This document shows, in pieces, positions 56,187-64,000 of a stretch of DNA of 64,000 bases. A model generated the notes under the pieces. It was not told the origin of the DNA and did not search any database. It was given only the letters and a program-made list of their open reading frames with translations. Each line of letters begins with the position of its first letter. The first letter of the stretch is position 1. Location of the stretch: positions 62,001-126,000 of the forward strand of contig NZ_LZGW01000032.1 of NCBI RefSeq assembly GCF_001690275.1, written 5' to 3'. The position numbers and the translations under genes are program-made. The DNA is from Gilliamella sp. WF3-4 (GTDB lineage Bacteria; Pseudomonadota; Gammaproteobacteria; Enterobacterales; Orbaceae).

Positions 56187-57968
56187 TCACTCATTAAAAT
56201 TACTTTTATACAACTTAGCATAAATGCTATTTTTATTTAATAAATCTGAATGAGAGCCTTTTTCAATAATTTTTCCTTCATTCATAACTAATATTTCATC
56301 TGCATTTTCAATAGTTGACAACCGGTGAGCAATAACGATAGATGTTCGTCCTCTTTGTAGTTCTTCTAAGGCTTTTTGTATTGCTCGTTCTGACTCCGTA
56401 TCTAGGGCTGATGTAGCTTCATCTAAAATAAGAATTGACGTATCTCGTAATAAAGCTCTTGCTATTGCAATACGTTGGCGTTGACCTCCAGATAATAATA
56501 CTCCACTCTCTCCGACTATAGTATCAAAACCCTTTTCTAATCCTTTTATAAAATCATAGGCATAAGCTTTTTTAGCTGCTTCTTCTATTTGATCTTGAGA
56601 ATATTCGCCAATTTTACCATATGCGATATTATTGGAGATAGTGTCATTAAATAAATGAACATGCTGAGACACTAATCCAATCTGGTTTCTTAAGCAATAT
56701 AAAGTAAAATCTTGTATATTAATACCATCAATTAAAATTTCACCGTGTGAAGTATCATAAAAACGAGTTAATAGGCTAGCAATTGTTGTTTTTCCAGAAC
56801 CCGATTGTCCCACTAAAGCAATGGTTTTACCAGCAGAAACAGAAAAGCTAATATTTTGCAAAGCAAGGTCGCTTCTAGTTTCATATCCAAATGATACATT
56901 ATCAAAAATAATATCACCTTTAACTTTTGCTATATTTAAATGGCCTTTATCATTTTCTATTGGCTGCTCTAATAAGGCAAATAGTGTTTGGCAAGCGGCC
57001 ATACCCCTTTGAAATCCAGCATTCACACTGGTTAGGCTTTTTATCGGTTGCATCAATGCGACTAATGAAGAAAAAACAACTGTAAATTCACCAGGAGTAA
57101 TATTCAAATCAGGATTACTTGCAGTTAATAGTACAAATGCAATTGCAAAAGAAATAATAACCTGAACTACAGGAGTTGATAGCGCAGAAATAGAAACCAA
57201 TCGCATACTATCACGGCGAAATTTATTACTCACTTTATCAAAGTTTTTTGACTCTTCTTCTTGAGCACCAAATATAATAATTTCTCTATGTCCTTTTAAC
57301 ATCTGTTCAACAGACATAGTAATGCCACCCATTGAATTTTGCATATTTTTAGCTAGTTTTCTAAACTTAACAGAAATCAAGGTAATTAAACCAATTACAA
57401 TTGGTGTAATAATAATCAAAGATAGAGAGAGCTGCCAGCTATTACTAAACATAGTATAAAATAACCCGCAAATGAAAGCTGATTCACGCACTATCGTTAT
57501 TAAAGCATCAGATGAAGAAGATGCAACTTGATCTGTATCATAGGTAATCCTCGATAATAGCCTTCCTGTCGAGTTTTGATCATAAAAACTAACTGGAGCA
57601 TCAACAAAATGACCAAAAAGCCTTTGTCGAATTTTCATCACTATTTTGCCAGAGATTAATGATAGAAAAATAGAATAGCCATAATTAGCCACACCCCTTA
57701 ATAAGACTAGCCCAAAAATGTAAAATGGTGCCATCAATAAAAATTCTTGATCATTCATAGAAAAACCTCGATCAAGTAATGGGCGTAATAATCCAATTAA
57801 TGAAGTATCAGCAAAAGCACTAGCAATTAATAAAACAACAGACAAGAATAAAATAAACTTATGTTCTGCAATTAATGGCCATAATTTTAAGAAAGTTTTC
57901 CATGTTGAAGAATCCTTATCAATATCATTTATGTGTACAAGCTTACTTTGTTTAGTCATATTATTCAT
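56187..57968 (-). CDS. msbA: MsbA-type lipid/glycolipid ABC exporter, copy A
   Basis: A 593-aa half transporter: six membrane helices (about 30-320) followed by an ATPase domain. Parts seen: TWKTFLKLWPLIAEHKF, SFYDQNSTGRLLSRITYDTD, Walker A VGQSGSGKTTIA, Q-loop SQHVHLFNDTI, signature LSGGQRQR, Walker B ILILDEATSALD and AHRLSTIENADEI. It follows MsbA of enterics along its length and would flip lipid A-core across the inner membrane. A second MsbA-like gene lies 12 bases upstream. Confidence 0.85.
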   Translation of the reverse strand: MNNMTKQSKLVHINDIDKDSSTWKTFLKLWPLIAEHKFILFLSVVLLIASAFADTSLIGLLRPLLDRGFSMNDQEFLLMAPFYIFGLVLLRGVANYGYSIFLSLISGKIVMKIRQRLFGHFVDAPVSFYDQNSTGRLLSRITYDTDQVASSSSDALITIVRESAFICGLFYTMFSNSWQLSLSLIIITPIVIGLITLISVKFRKLAKNMQNSMGGITMSVEQMLKGHREIIIFGAQEEESKNFDKVSNKFRRDSMRLVSISALSTPVVQVIISFAIAFVLLTASNPDLNITPGEFTVVFSSLVALMQPIKSLTSVNAGFQRGMAACQTLFALLEQPIENDKGHLNIAKVKGDIIFDNVSFGYETRSDLALQNISFSVSAGKTIALVGQSGSGKTTIASLLTRFYDTSHGEILIDGINIQDFTLYCLRNQIGLVSQHVHLFNDTISNNIAYGKIGEYSQDQIEEAAKKAYAYDFIKGLEKGFDTIVGESGVLLSGGQRQRIAIARALLRDTSILILDEATSALDTESERAIQKALEELQRGRTSIVIAHRLSTIENADEILVMNEGKIIEKGSHSDLLNKNSIYAKLYKSNFNE

Positions 57969-57980
57969 TATATATTAATT

Positions 57981-59717
57981 TTAAGTATTAAATTGCATTT
58001 TATGCATTTGAGCATAAGTTCCATTTAAATTGATTAATGACTGATGGTTTCCATCTTCAATAACTTTTCCATCGTCAATAACTAAAATTCGATCTGCTTT
58101 TTCAATAGTAGATAGACGATGAGCAATTATAATTGATGTTCGGTTTTTTTGTAGAACCTCTATTGCATCTTGAACAAGACGTTCCGATTCATTATCTAAT
58201 GCTGACGTTGCTTCATCAAAAATCAATATTGGATTATCGCGTAATAAAACGCGAGCGATTGCAATGCGTTGTCGCTGACCTCCTGATAATAAAACGCCAT
58301 TATCACCGACTTCAGTATCAATACCTTGCTCTAATCTATTAATAAATTCAATTGCATTAGCTAACTTAGCAGCTTTTATTATATCATCTCTGCTATAAAG
58401 CTCTTTTTCACCATAAGCAATATTTTCCGCAATTGTTCCATTAAATAAATGTACATTTTGAGAAACATAACCAATTTGTTTACGCAATGATCTCAATGTA
58501 TATTCTTGAATATTTATGGAATCTAATAATATTTCACCTTGCGAAACATCATAAAAACGAGGAATTAAGCTTGCAATTGTAGATTTACCTGCACCAGAAC
58601 GACCAACTAATGCGATTGTTTGACCGGCTTTTATCTTCAAAGAAATATTGTTTAAAGCAGGTATATTCCTTGTAGGGTAAGTATAAGTCACATTTTTAAA
58701 CTCTATATCTCCTTTAGCCCTTTCTACAACAATAGAACCATGATCATTCTCTAGTGGAGAGTCCAAAAGATCGAATAATGATTCACATGCAATTGACCCT
58801 TTTTGAAGCTCTACATGCAAACTTGTTAGTTCTCTTAACGGCCGCATAACAGCAATCATTGCAGAAAAAACTACAGTAAAAGATCCAGGCGTAATATCTA
58901 AATTCTGGCTAGCAACTAAATAAAGTATGAATCCTAATCCTAAGGTGGCAACCAGCTGTATAATTGGTGTAGATAATCTGGAAACAACTTCTATTTTTAA
59001 CATACCGCGCCTAACACAATCTGTAATATAGTTAAAATTACCTTTTTCATATTCTCTAGCATTAAAAATCAATACTTCTTTGTGCCCCTTTAACATTTCA
59101 TCACTGGCGGTGGTAATTTGTCCCATCCCTTGTTGCATTGATGCAATTGTTTCCCTGAACTTTTTTGCAATAAATTGTGCAATAAAAATGATCATTGGAA
59201 CCAAAATAATAAGAACTGAGGCTAATTTCCAACTTCCATATAACATAACTATACATAATCCTATCGCATACGCTATCTCACGAATGAGTATAATTAATGC
59301 GTCAGATGAAGCTTTTGATAGCATCTGAGTATTAAAAGTAACAACAGAAACAAGATCACCAACAGATTGCTTATCATGAAAACTTATAGGACTTTTGAGT
59401 AAATGGTTAAAGATCATTTGCCTAAATTTAGTCACTACCTTTCCTGATAACCAAGCAAGACAATAAGTTGAAGCGTAATTAGATAAGCCTCTTAATAAAA
59501 TTAAGCCAACAATTGCAATTGCAATTGCAATTAAAAGTGGATAATCCTTGTCCATTAATCCGTGATCAAGCAACGGTTTAGTTAGCGAAATTAAAGTTGC
59601 ATCTACAACCGCATTGAGTAAAAGCCCTATTACTGCAATAATTAATGCTTTTTTAAATGGGTTAATGAATGGCCAAAGCTTCTTTAATGTCGTAATTGAA
59701 TTTAATTTTTGAGACAT
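57981..59717 (-). CDS. MsbA-type lipid/glycolipid ABC exporter, copy B
   Basis: 578 aa, the same layout as copy A: TTLKKLWPFINPFKKALIIA, SFHDKQSVGDLVSVVTFNTQ, Walker A VGRSGAGKSTIAS, SQNVHLFNGTI, LSGGQRQR, ILIFDEATSALDNESE, AHRLSTIEKADRI. It is about as MsbA-like as copy A but clearly different in sequence, so the duplication is not recent. The pair may form a heterodimer or act on different lipids, for example a modified core or a capsule lipid. First gene of the pair. Confidence 0.82.
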   Translation of the reverse strand: MSQKLNSITTLKKLWPFINPFKKALIIAVIGLLLNAVVDATLISLTKPLLDHGLMDKDYPLLIAIAIAIVGLILLRGLSNYASTYCLAWLSGKVVTKFRQMIFNHLLKSPISFHDKQSVGDLVSVVTFNTQMLSKASSDALIILIREIAYAIGLCIVMLYGSWKLASVLIILVPMIIFIAQFIAKKFRETIASMQQGMGQITTASDEMLKGHKEVLIFNAREYEKGNFNYITDCVRRGMLKIEVVSRLSTPIIQLVATLGLGFILYLVASQNLDITPGSFTVVFSAMIAVMRPLRELTSLHVELQKGSIACESLFDLLDSPLENDHGSIVVERAKGDIEFKNVTYTYPTRNIPALNNISLKIKAGQTIALVGRSGAGKSTIASLIPRFYDVSQGEILLDSINIQEYTLRSLRKQIGYVSQNVHLFNGTIAENIAYGEKELYSRDDIIKAAKLANAIEFINRLEQGIDTEVGDNGVLLSGGQRQRIAIARVLLRDNPILIFDEATSALDNESERLVQDAIEVLQKNRTSIIIAHRLSTIEKADRILVIDDGKVIEDGNHQSLINLNGTYAQMHKMQFNT

Positions 59718-59842
59718 AATAAAATACTTAAACAGTAAAGTTATAAGGGATTATACTACAAATAGAAGTTTACCCGTTAATTTTATTGTAAATTTAATAA
59801 GACAAATATTAAAATCAAAGAAAAATTAATGGCAGTTTTTCA

Positions 59843-60910
59843 TTAATTTTTTTTTATTTTTATTTTAATGCCTAAAAAACAAATAATATAATGTCTATTT
59901 GCATCCCAAATGCCCAATAACCGCTGTTTCCTTGTTAAAAAAAATCGATTAACTTCCCCAATTTTGTGATAGTGTTTCTTGGATAATGAAATTAAATAAT
60001 AATCATTAGGAAAATAGCATGTAAGGTTAAATAAATTAACAATCTCTGTTGATTTATTTAAAGCTAATATGCGCTCTTTTTGAGGAAGACATCGTAAAGC
60101 TTCATAAATTTTTTGCTGAAATAGATCGACTAATACTGGCTTAAATTTTTCGTGCAACTTCCATTTAAATACAAAACGAAGTAAAAACTCAAAGCACAAT
60201 AATGGATCTAATTCGTGAAAGGTTTTATGATAAGTTTTACCTTTTTTGTTACATTGGCTCATGATAGATCCGGCTCTTATCAGATAATTGTAAAATTTGT
60301 CGTTTATAAAAAATGCGGAATTACTCACCAGTGCATAAGACCAAAAAAATGGTCCATCCTCGTACCAAAGCCCCTCAGGAAATTTAATATCATACTTTTT
60401 TAGTATTGAAAGTTTGTAAATTTTATTCCATGCGCAGACATCCATATTTGCTACAACATCATTAGATAAATTAACTAAACCTGTATATTTATGTTCAAAA
60501 TATCGTTCGTCCTGAATTCGAGCAATATTATCCTCAAAAACAAGTCGTGTAGAGAAATAAACAAGATCTACTTTATAAAATCTAAAATATGATAATGAGC
60601 GTTCATAAGCATCCAATTCAATGAAATCATCAGAATCAACAAAGGTAATATATTTTCCTCTAGCATATTTAATGCCAACGTTTCGAGCAGAAGATAACCC
60701 TCCATTTTTTTTATTAATAATCTTAATTCTATCATCTAATTCTTTATATTTTTTTAAGATACTAAGTGAATCATCAGTTGATCCATCATTAACGCAAATA
60801 ATCTCAATATTTTTAATTGATTGATTAATAATACTATCTAAGCACTTTTTTATATACATTTGTGTATTATACACAGGGATCACAACTGAAAGAATTGGTA
60901 GGCTATTCAT
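59843..60910 (-). CDS. Family-2 glycosyltransferase
   Basis: 355 aa; LSVVIPVYNTQMYIKKCLDS, VNDGSTDDSL, GGLSSARNVGIKYARGKYIT and the DxD FVDSDD. The middle region (ACAWNKIYKLSILKKYDIKF type, LWYEDGPFFWSYAL) is shared with the 61133 protein. It ends with an unusual tail, LLGIWDANRHYIICFLGIKI followed by lysines, also seen in that neighbour. Likely surface-glycan assembly; sugar unknown. Confidence 0.87.
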   Translation of the reverse strand: MNSLPILSVVIPVYNTQMYIKKCLDSIINQSIKNIEIICVNDGSTDDSLSILKKYKELDDRIKIINKKNGGLSSARNVGIKYARGKYITFVDSDDFIELDAYERSLSYFRFYKVDLVYFSTRLVFEDNIARIQDERYFEHKYTGLVNLSNDVVANMDVCAWNKIYKLSILKKYDIKFPEGLWYEDGPFFWSYALVSNSAFFINDKFYNYLIRAGSIMSQCNKKGKTYHKTFHELDPLLCFEFLLRFVFKWKLHEKFKPVLVDLFQQKIYEALRCLPQKERILALNKSTEIVNLFNLTCYFPNDYYLISLSKKHYHKIGEVNRFFLTRKQRLLGIWDANRHYIICFLGIKIKIKKN

Positions 60911-61132
60911 TTTTTAAAATCTTTTTAGTAAAAATAGTTATAGTATAAATTCAACATTGAATTGCTAATAACCTATGAAATAACCAAGCCAGCTTTACGG
61001 CTAAACTTACATCAACATAAACTAAAAACAACAACAACAGATAAAATGCAACTAAATTTAATTAAATATCTACTTTATCTATTTTTTATATAGAAAAAAT
61101 ATTTATAATAAATTGTTAGCTATCATCGAGAT

Positions 61133-63307
61133 TCAATGATAAATATTTTTTATTTTAAGAAGATAATCAATCACTTCTTCAACTTCACAAATCGTTTTAG
61201 TTTCAGGATTAACATAATTACAATAAAGAATATAAGAAATATAAAATAATTCCTCTATAGAAAGTTTCCTCTGTCTACGGGGAAGTGAAATTTTATCAAC
61301 TGTTAATCCCCAACCAGCATAAAAGGGAATACCATATACATGTACACTCTTACCACACATTAAAGCTTCAAAACCTAACATATCATTATGCACATAAACC
61401 TCATCCATTTGGTTTAATAAATCAAATGGATTCATACAATTATGTTCAAGGTATTTTATAGTTAGATTATCTTCTAAATTTGCCAGTATACTTTTATATC
61501 GTTTTAATTGTTTCTCGCAACATTTGCTTGACAACTTAATGACTATATTGGAATTAGGGTTGTTACAAATGGCTTCACTTAGCATATCTTCAAAAGAATA
61601 ATTTACCTTGCAGTGTTCCTTATAAATTTCATGCTCAGACTGAACAACAAGTATATTTTTCTTATCTTTTTCTTTAAAAAAGCTGAACTGGTTTTCAAAA
61701 TTATTGAATTTAGATATTTTCTCTTTGACAATTTTATTAATAATATTTTTAGATCTCGTTAGTTGACTTTCACTGATACTTTCTGTGTTTAATAGTTCTT
61801 CAAGATCAGTTGCGACATTGCCATCATTAAAATAACCTTTACTGTCTACCACAAATGATAAGGGAGAACAAAATGCTGGCATTGCTGAACTATAAGGAGG
61901 TAAAATATTACTAATAAAACCAGTAAATATATAATAAAATAATTTATCTTTTTCCATAGCAATTTTCATAATTTCCGAAACATTTTGGTTTTCAAACGAA
62001 AACACTGCATTAGATTTATCAAAATTGTCTGTTAAATTAACCGCAATAGATAAATTTTCAAAATAATATTTAAACTCATTTAAATTCATTTGATTAAAAA
62101 AGGTTAATTCATTTTTATTAGATAAAAATGTTTCTTTCTTCTGTTTTGAAAAACTTGAAACAACCATTTGATGTAGTTTTGATAATTCACTATATAAATT
62201 ATTAAGCTTATCATTTATTTCTTTTGAAGAAACCTTTTCTATTTTGTTTTTAGATTTCTTTTTTCTAATTTTTATACCTAACAAGCATAACGTGGTATAA
62301 CTTGACGAATGGTATAAACCGAATAAACTCTGCTTCTTTGTGATATATTCAATATATTTAATCTTATAATATTTTTTTCTAGATAGCGCTTTAAAAAAGC
62401 GATTTCGTGGAAATAAAGAGATGAAAGAGAATTTATTTATAATATTTGTAGTTTTCTCAAGTACTTTTTCAATATTTTTATGCGATGAATGAGCTATTTC
62501 ATCCCAAAAAACTCTTTCAAAATGCTTTTCCAATGTTAATGCTACTTTATAAAATAAATCCCATTTAAAAATAAAAGTTAACAATTCTTCAAAACACAAT
62601 AATCGGTCTAATTCATGATTTAATTCATTAACTTTAGATTTAGAAAGTTTCAAAGTTAAGTTCATAATTGAATTTTTACGGCTTAAATAATTATGGAGCT
62701 TTTCAGGCATAAAATAAGCGAAATCAGACACTAATGCGTATGACCAAAAAAAAGGGTTATCTTCATATAATTTACCTACTGGAAATCTTATATGATAATA
62801 TTTGATAATTGAAAGTTTATATATTTTATTCCATGCACAAACATCCAAAAATTGGGCAACATAACTTGTTAATTTAACTATACCACAAAATTTATGCTGA
62901 AAATAATCTTCATTGTAACGTTCACAATCGCTATCTTCCATTACCAGATTAGTTGAAAAGTGCACAAGATCGACTCCGTCATTAGCAAATCGAGATAAGG
63001 CCAACTCATATGCGTTATGTTCAACATAGTCATCAGAATCTAAAAAAGTGACAAACTGTCCTTTAGCATTATCAATGCCCATATTTCTTGCTGATGATAA
63101 TCCACCATTAGCTTTATTAAAAATCTTTATGCGAGGATCTTTATCAGCATATTCATTCAAAATGATATGCGAATTATCTTTTGAACCATCATTAATACAA
63201 AGAATTTCAATATCTCTTAAAGTTTGGTTAACAAGGCTATCCAAACATTTTTTCAAATATTTTTCTGTATTATAGACAGGCACTATGATAGTTAATTTAG
63301 GTTGCAA
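61133..63307 (-). CDS. Fusion of family-2 glycosyltransferase and KpsC-like Kdo-transferase domain
   Basis: 724 aa in two parts. Residues 1 to about 350 are a GT2 domain (TIIVPVYNTEKYLKKCLDSL, INDGSKDNS, GGLSSARNMGIDNAKGQFVT, FLDSDDYVEHNAYE), close to the next gene, including the CLLGIKIRKKK tail. A lysine-rich linker follows, about 350-420. Residues about 470-724 match the capsule KpsC/KpsS group: SPLSFVVDSKGYFNDGNVAT, ILVVQSEHEIYKEHC, VYVHNDMLGFEALMCGKSVH and YGIPFYAGWGLTVDK. The known family adds beta-Kdo to a lipid primer. So this single protein could carry out two glycosyl transfers. Confidence 0.78.
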   Translation of the reverse strand: MQPKLTIIVPVYNTEKYLKKCLDSLVNQTLRDIEILCINDGSKDNSHIILNEYADKDPRIKIFNKANGGLSSARNMGIDNAKGQFVTFLDSDDYVEHNAYELALSRFANDGVDLVHFSTNLVMEDSDCERYNEDYFQHKFCGIVKLTSYVAQFLDVCAWNKIYKLSIIKYYHIRFPVGKLYEDNPFFWSYALVSDFAYFMPEKLHNYLSRKNSIMNLTLKLSKSKVNELNHELDRLLCFEELLTFIFKWDLFYKVALTLEKHFERVFWDEIAHSSHKNIEKVLEKTTNIINKFSFISLFPRNRFFKALSRKKYYKIKYIEYITKKQSLFGLYHSSSYTTLCLLGIKIRKKKSKNKIEKVSSKEINDKLNNLYSELSKLHQMVVSSFSKQKKETFLSNKNELTFFNQMNLNEFKYYFENLSIAVNLTDNFDKSNAVFSFENQNVSEIMKIAMEKDKLFYYIFTGFISNILPPYSSAMPAFCSPLSFVVDSKGYFNDGNVATDLEELLNTESISESQLTRSKNIINKIVKEKISKFNNFENQFSFFKEKDKKNILVVQSEHEIYKEHCKVNYSFEDMLSEAICNNPNSNIVIKLSSKCCEKQLKRYKSILANLEDNLTIKYLEHNCMNPFDLLNQMDEVYVHNDMLGFEALMCGKSVHVYGIPFYAGWGLTVDKISLPRRQRKLSIEELFYISYILYCNYVNPETKTICEVEEVIDYLLKIKNIYH

Positions 63308-63322
63308 AATTAATTTTCCTAT

Positions 63323-64000
63323 TTAAACAATAATGAATGCATATTTTTTTTTCTTAATTGAAAATGAAAATAATATTTTATTTGGTATTATTTCCTGATT
63401 CAATTTAACAAATGTTACCTTATTGTTAACTCTAAATTTTACTTTAAATGGTCGTTTCACCTTAGTTTGAATATTTGTATTTTTAACATCATCATCTTTC
63501 CAAGACGCATTAAACTGATGAACACAATAATTTAAATATCCTTCTATTTCTTCACAAAAGTAGTAAGATGGAAAAATAATTTCTTTAGGTGAAATGTTCA
63601 AAGAGTCAAATTTATTAAAAGGTTCGGAAACTAAGTTTTTATTTTTTAAAATAGTTGTTATTCGCTCAACATTGGTTGTAACATCTGGCTCACCGTTTCT
63701 AATAAACCTATCATGTTTATAGGTATCTAAAATCTCTTTAATAAACTCATTTCCTTTAGATGCCCCTAATGTTGCGGTTGAAATAGGATGAATTATTTCT
63801 TTCCAATTTTCATAACAAGAAAAAAAATCCAAATCTAAGAAAGAGTCAAAAGAATCAAAAGATTGAGATAAAATAATATCTGTATCTAAATATATTCCCC
63901 CTTCTGTCCATAAAGCATATATTCTAAAATAGTCAGATACAAATGCAAACTTTCTCATTTGATATGCTTCTTTGACGTACTGGTTATTGTTTGCTAAATG
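63323..64000 (-). CDS. DXD glycosyltransferase (GT32-like), 5' end outside window
   Basis: The frame stays open to the right edge, past an internal Met at 63958, so the gene is partial (about 225 codons seen). The conserved part is KFAFVSDYFRIYALWTEGGI followed by YLDTDI, the DxD nucleotide-sugar motif of the Gly_transf_sug/GT32 family. It ends with a lysine- and aromatic-rich tail (ILFSFSIKKKKYAFIIV). It is 15 bases upstream of the GT2-KpsC fusion and probably leads that transcript. Confidence 0.8.
   Translation of the reverse strand, partial: HLANNNQYVKEAYQMRKFAFVSDYFRIYALWTEGGIYLDTDIILSQSFDSFDSFLDLDFFSCYENWKEIIHPISTATLGASKGNEFIKEILDTYKHDRFIRNGEPDVTTNVERITTILKNKNLVSEPFNKFDSLNISPKEIIFPSYYFCEEIEGYLNYCVHQFNASWKDDDVKNTNIQTKVKRPFKVKFRVNNKVTFVKLNQEIIPNKILFSFSIKKKKYAFIIV

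Overview
The window is AT-rich DNA of a gammaproteobacterium. Gene content and order are enteric-like: psd-mscM, folD-ppiB-lpxH, yoaA-tsaB, purEK, glnK-amtB, gshB-yqgE-ruvX, modABC with divergent modE/modF. Low G+C, Enterobacterales/Pasteurellaceae-like proteins, polymorphic-toxin scars and a large family-8 glycosyltransferase locus together suggest the Orbaceae (Gilliamella-like insect-gut symbionts). That assignment is inference; no marker gene proves it.

Layout. (1) 1-8.7 kb, housekeeping: ychF end, moeA, a small lipoprotein and EamA permease, an MBL hydrolase, folB, rsmE, the gshB-GNAT-yqgE-ruvX cluster and purM. (2) 8.7-12.7 kb, a genomic scar zone: IS605-type tnpB tail, frameshifted gene relic, solitary IS end, Rhs fragment with internal stop, an orphan EndoU-type toxin domain with its probable immunity gene, and an IS3-family element whose transposase carries an in-frame stop. 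(3) 13-24.7 kb, core and transport: rlmF, nhaD-type antiporter, psd-mscM, DedA, fdhD, purine nucleoside phosphorylase plus nucleoside permease, and an EamA permease. (4) 24.7-26.3 kb, a 1.1-kb gap full of hairpins ending in an intrinsic terminator, followed by an attenuator-like element and an unrecognised 157-aa gene. This is the best candidate for something undescribed. (5) 26.3-41.9 kb: glnK-amtB behind a sigma-54 promoter and NtrC-like sites, dgt, purEK, a RidA protein, uvrB, the molybdate regulon with a ModE-like operator, then folD-ppiB-lpxH and a DUF2884 protein. (6) 42-48 kb: two decayed transposases, an orphan invasin-like lectin protein, grxA, tsaB and yoaA. (7) 48.2-64 kb, a surface-glycan locus: five family-8 glycosyltransferases on both strands, a phosphoethanolamine transferase-like enzyme, two tandem MsbA-type exporters, three family-2 glycosyltransferases (one fused to a KpsC-like Kdo-transferase domain) and a DXD glycosyltransferase running off the right edge.

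How they fit together. moeA, fdhD and modABCEF imply molybdoenzyme-dependent anaerobic respiration, probably a formate dehydrogenase. glnK-amtB is wired for nitrogen limitation. The glycan locus looks like LPS outer-core/O-glycan assembly (GT8, GT2, EptA-like decoration, MsbA export). No tRNA, rRNA or CRISPR array was seen. Function calls come from reading protein motifs, not from database searches.
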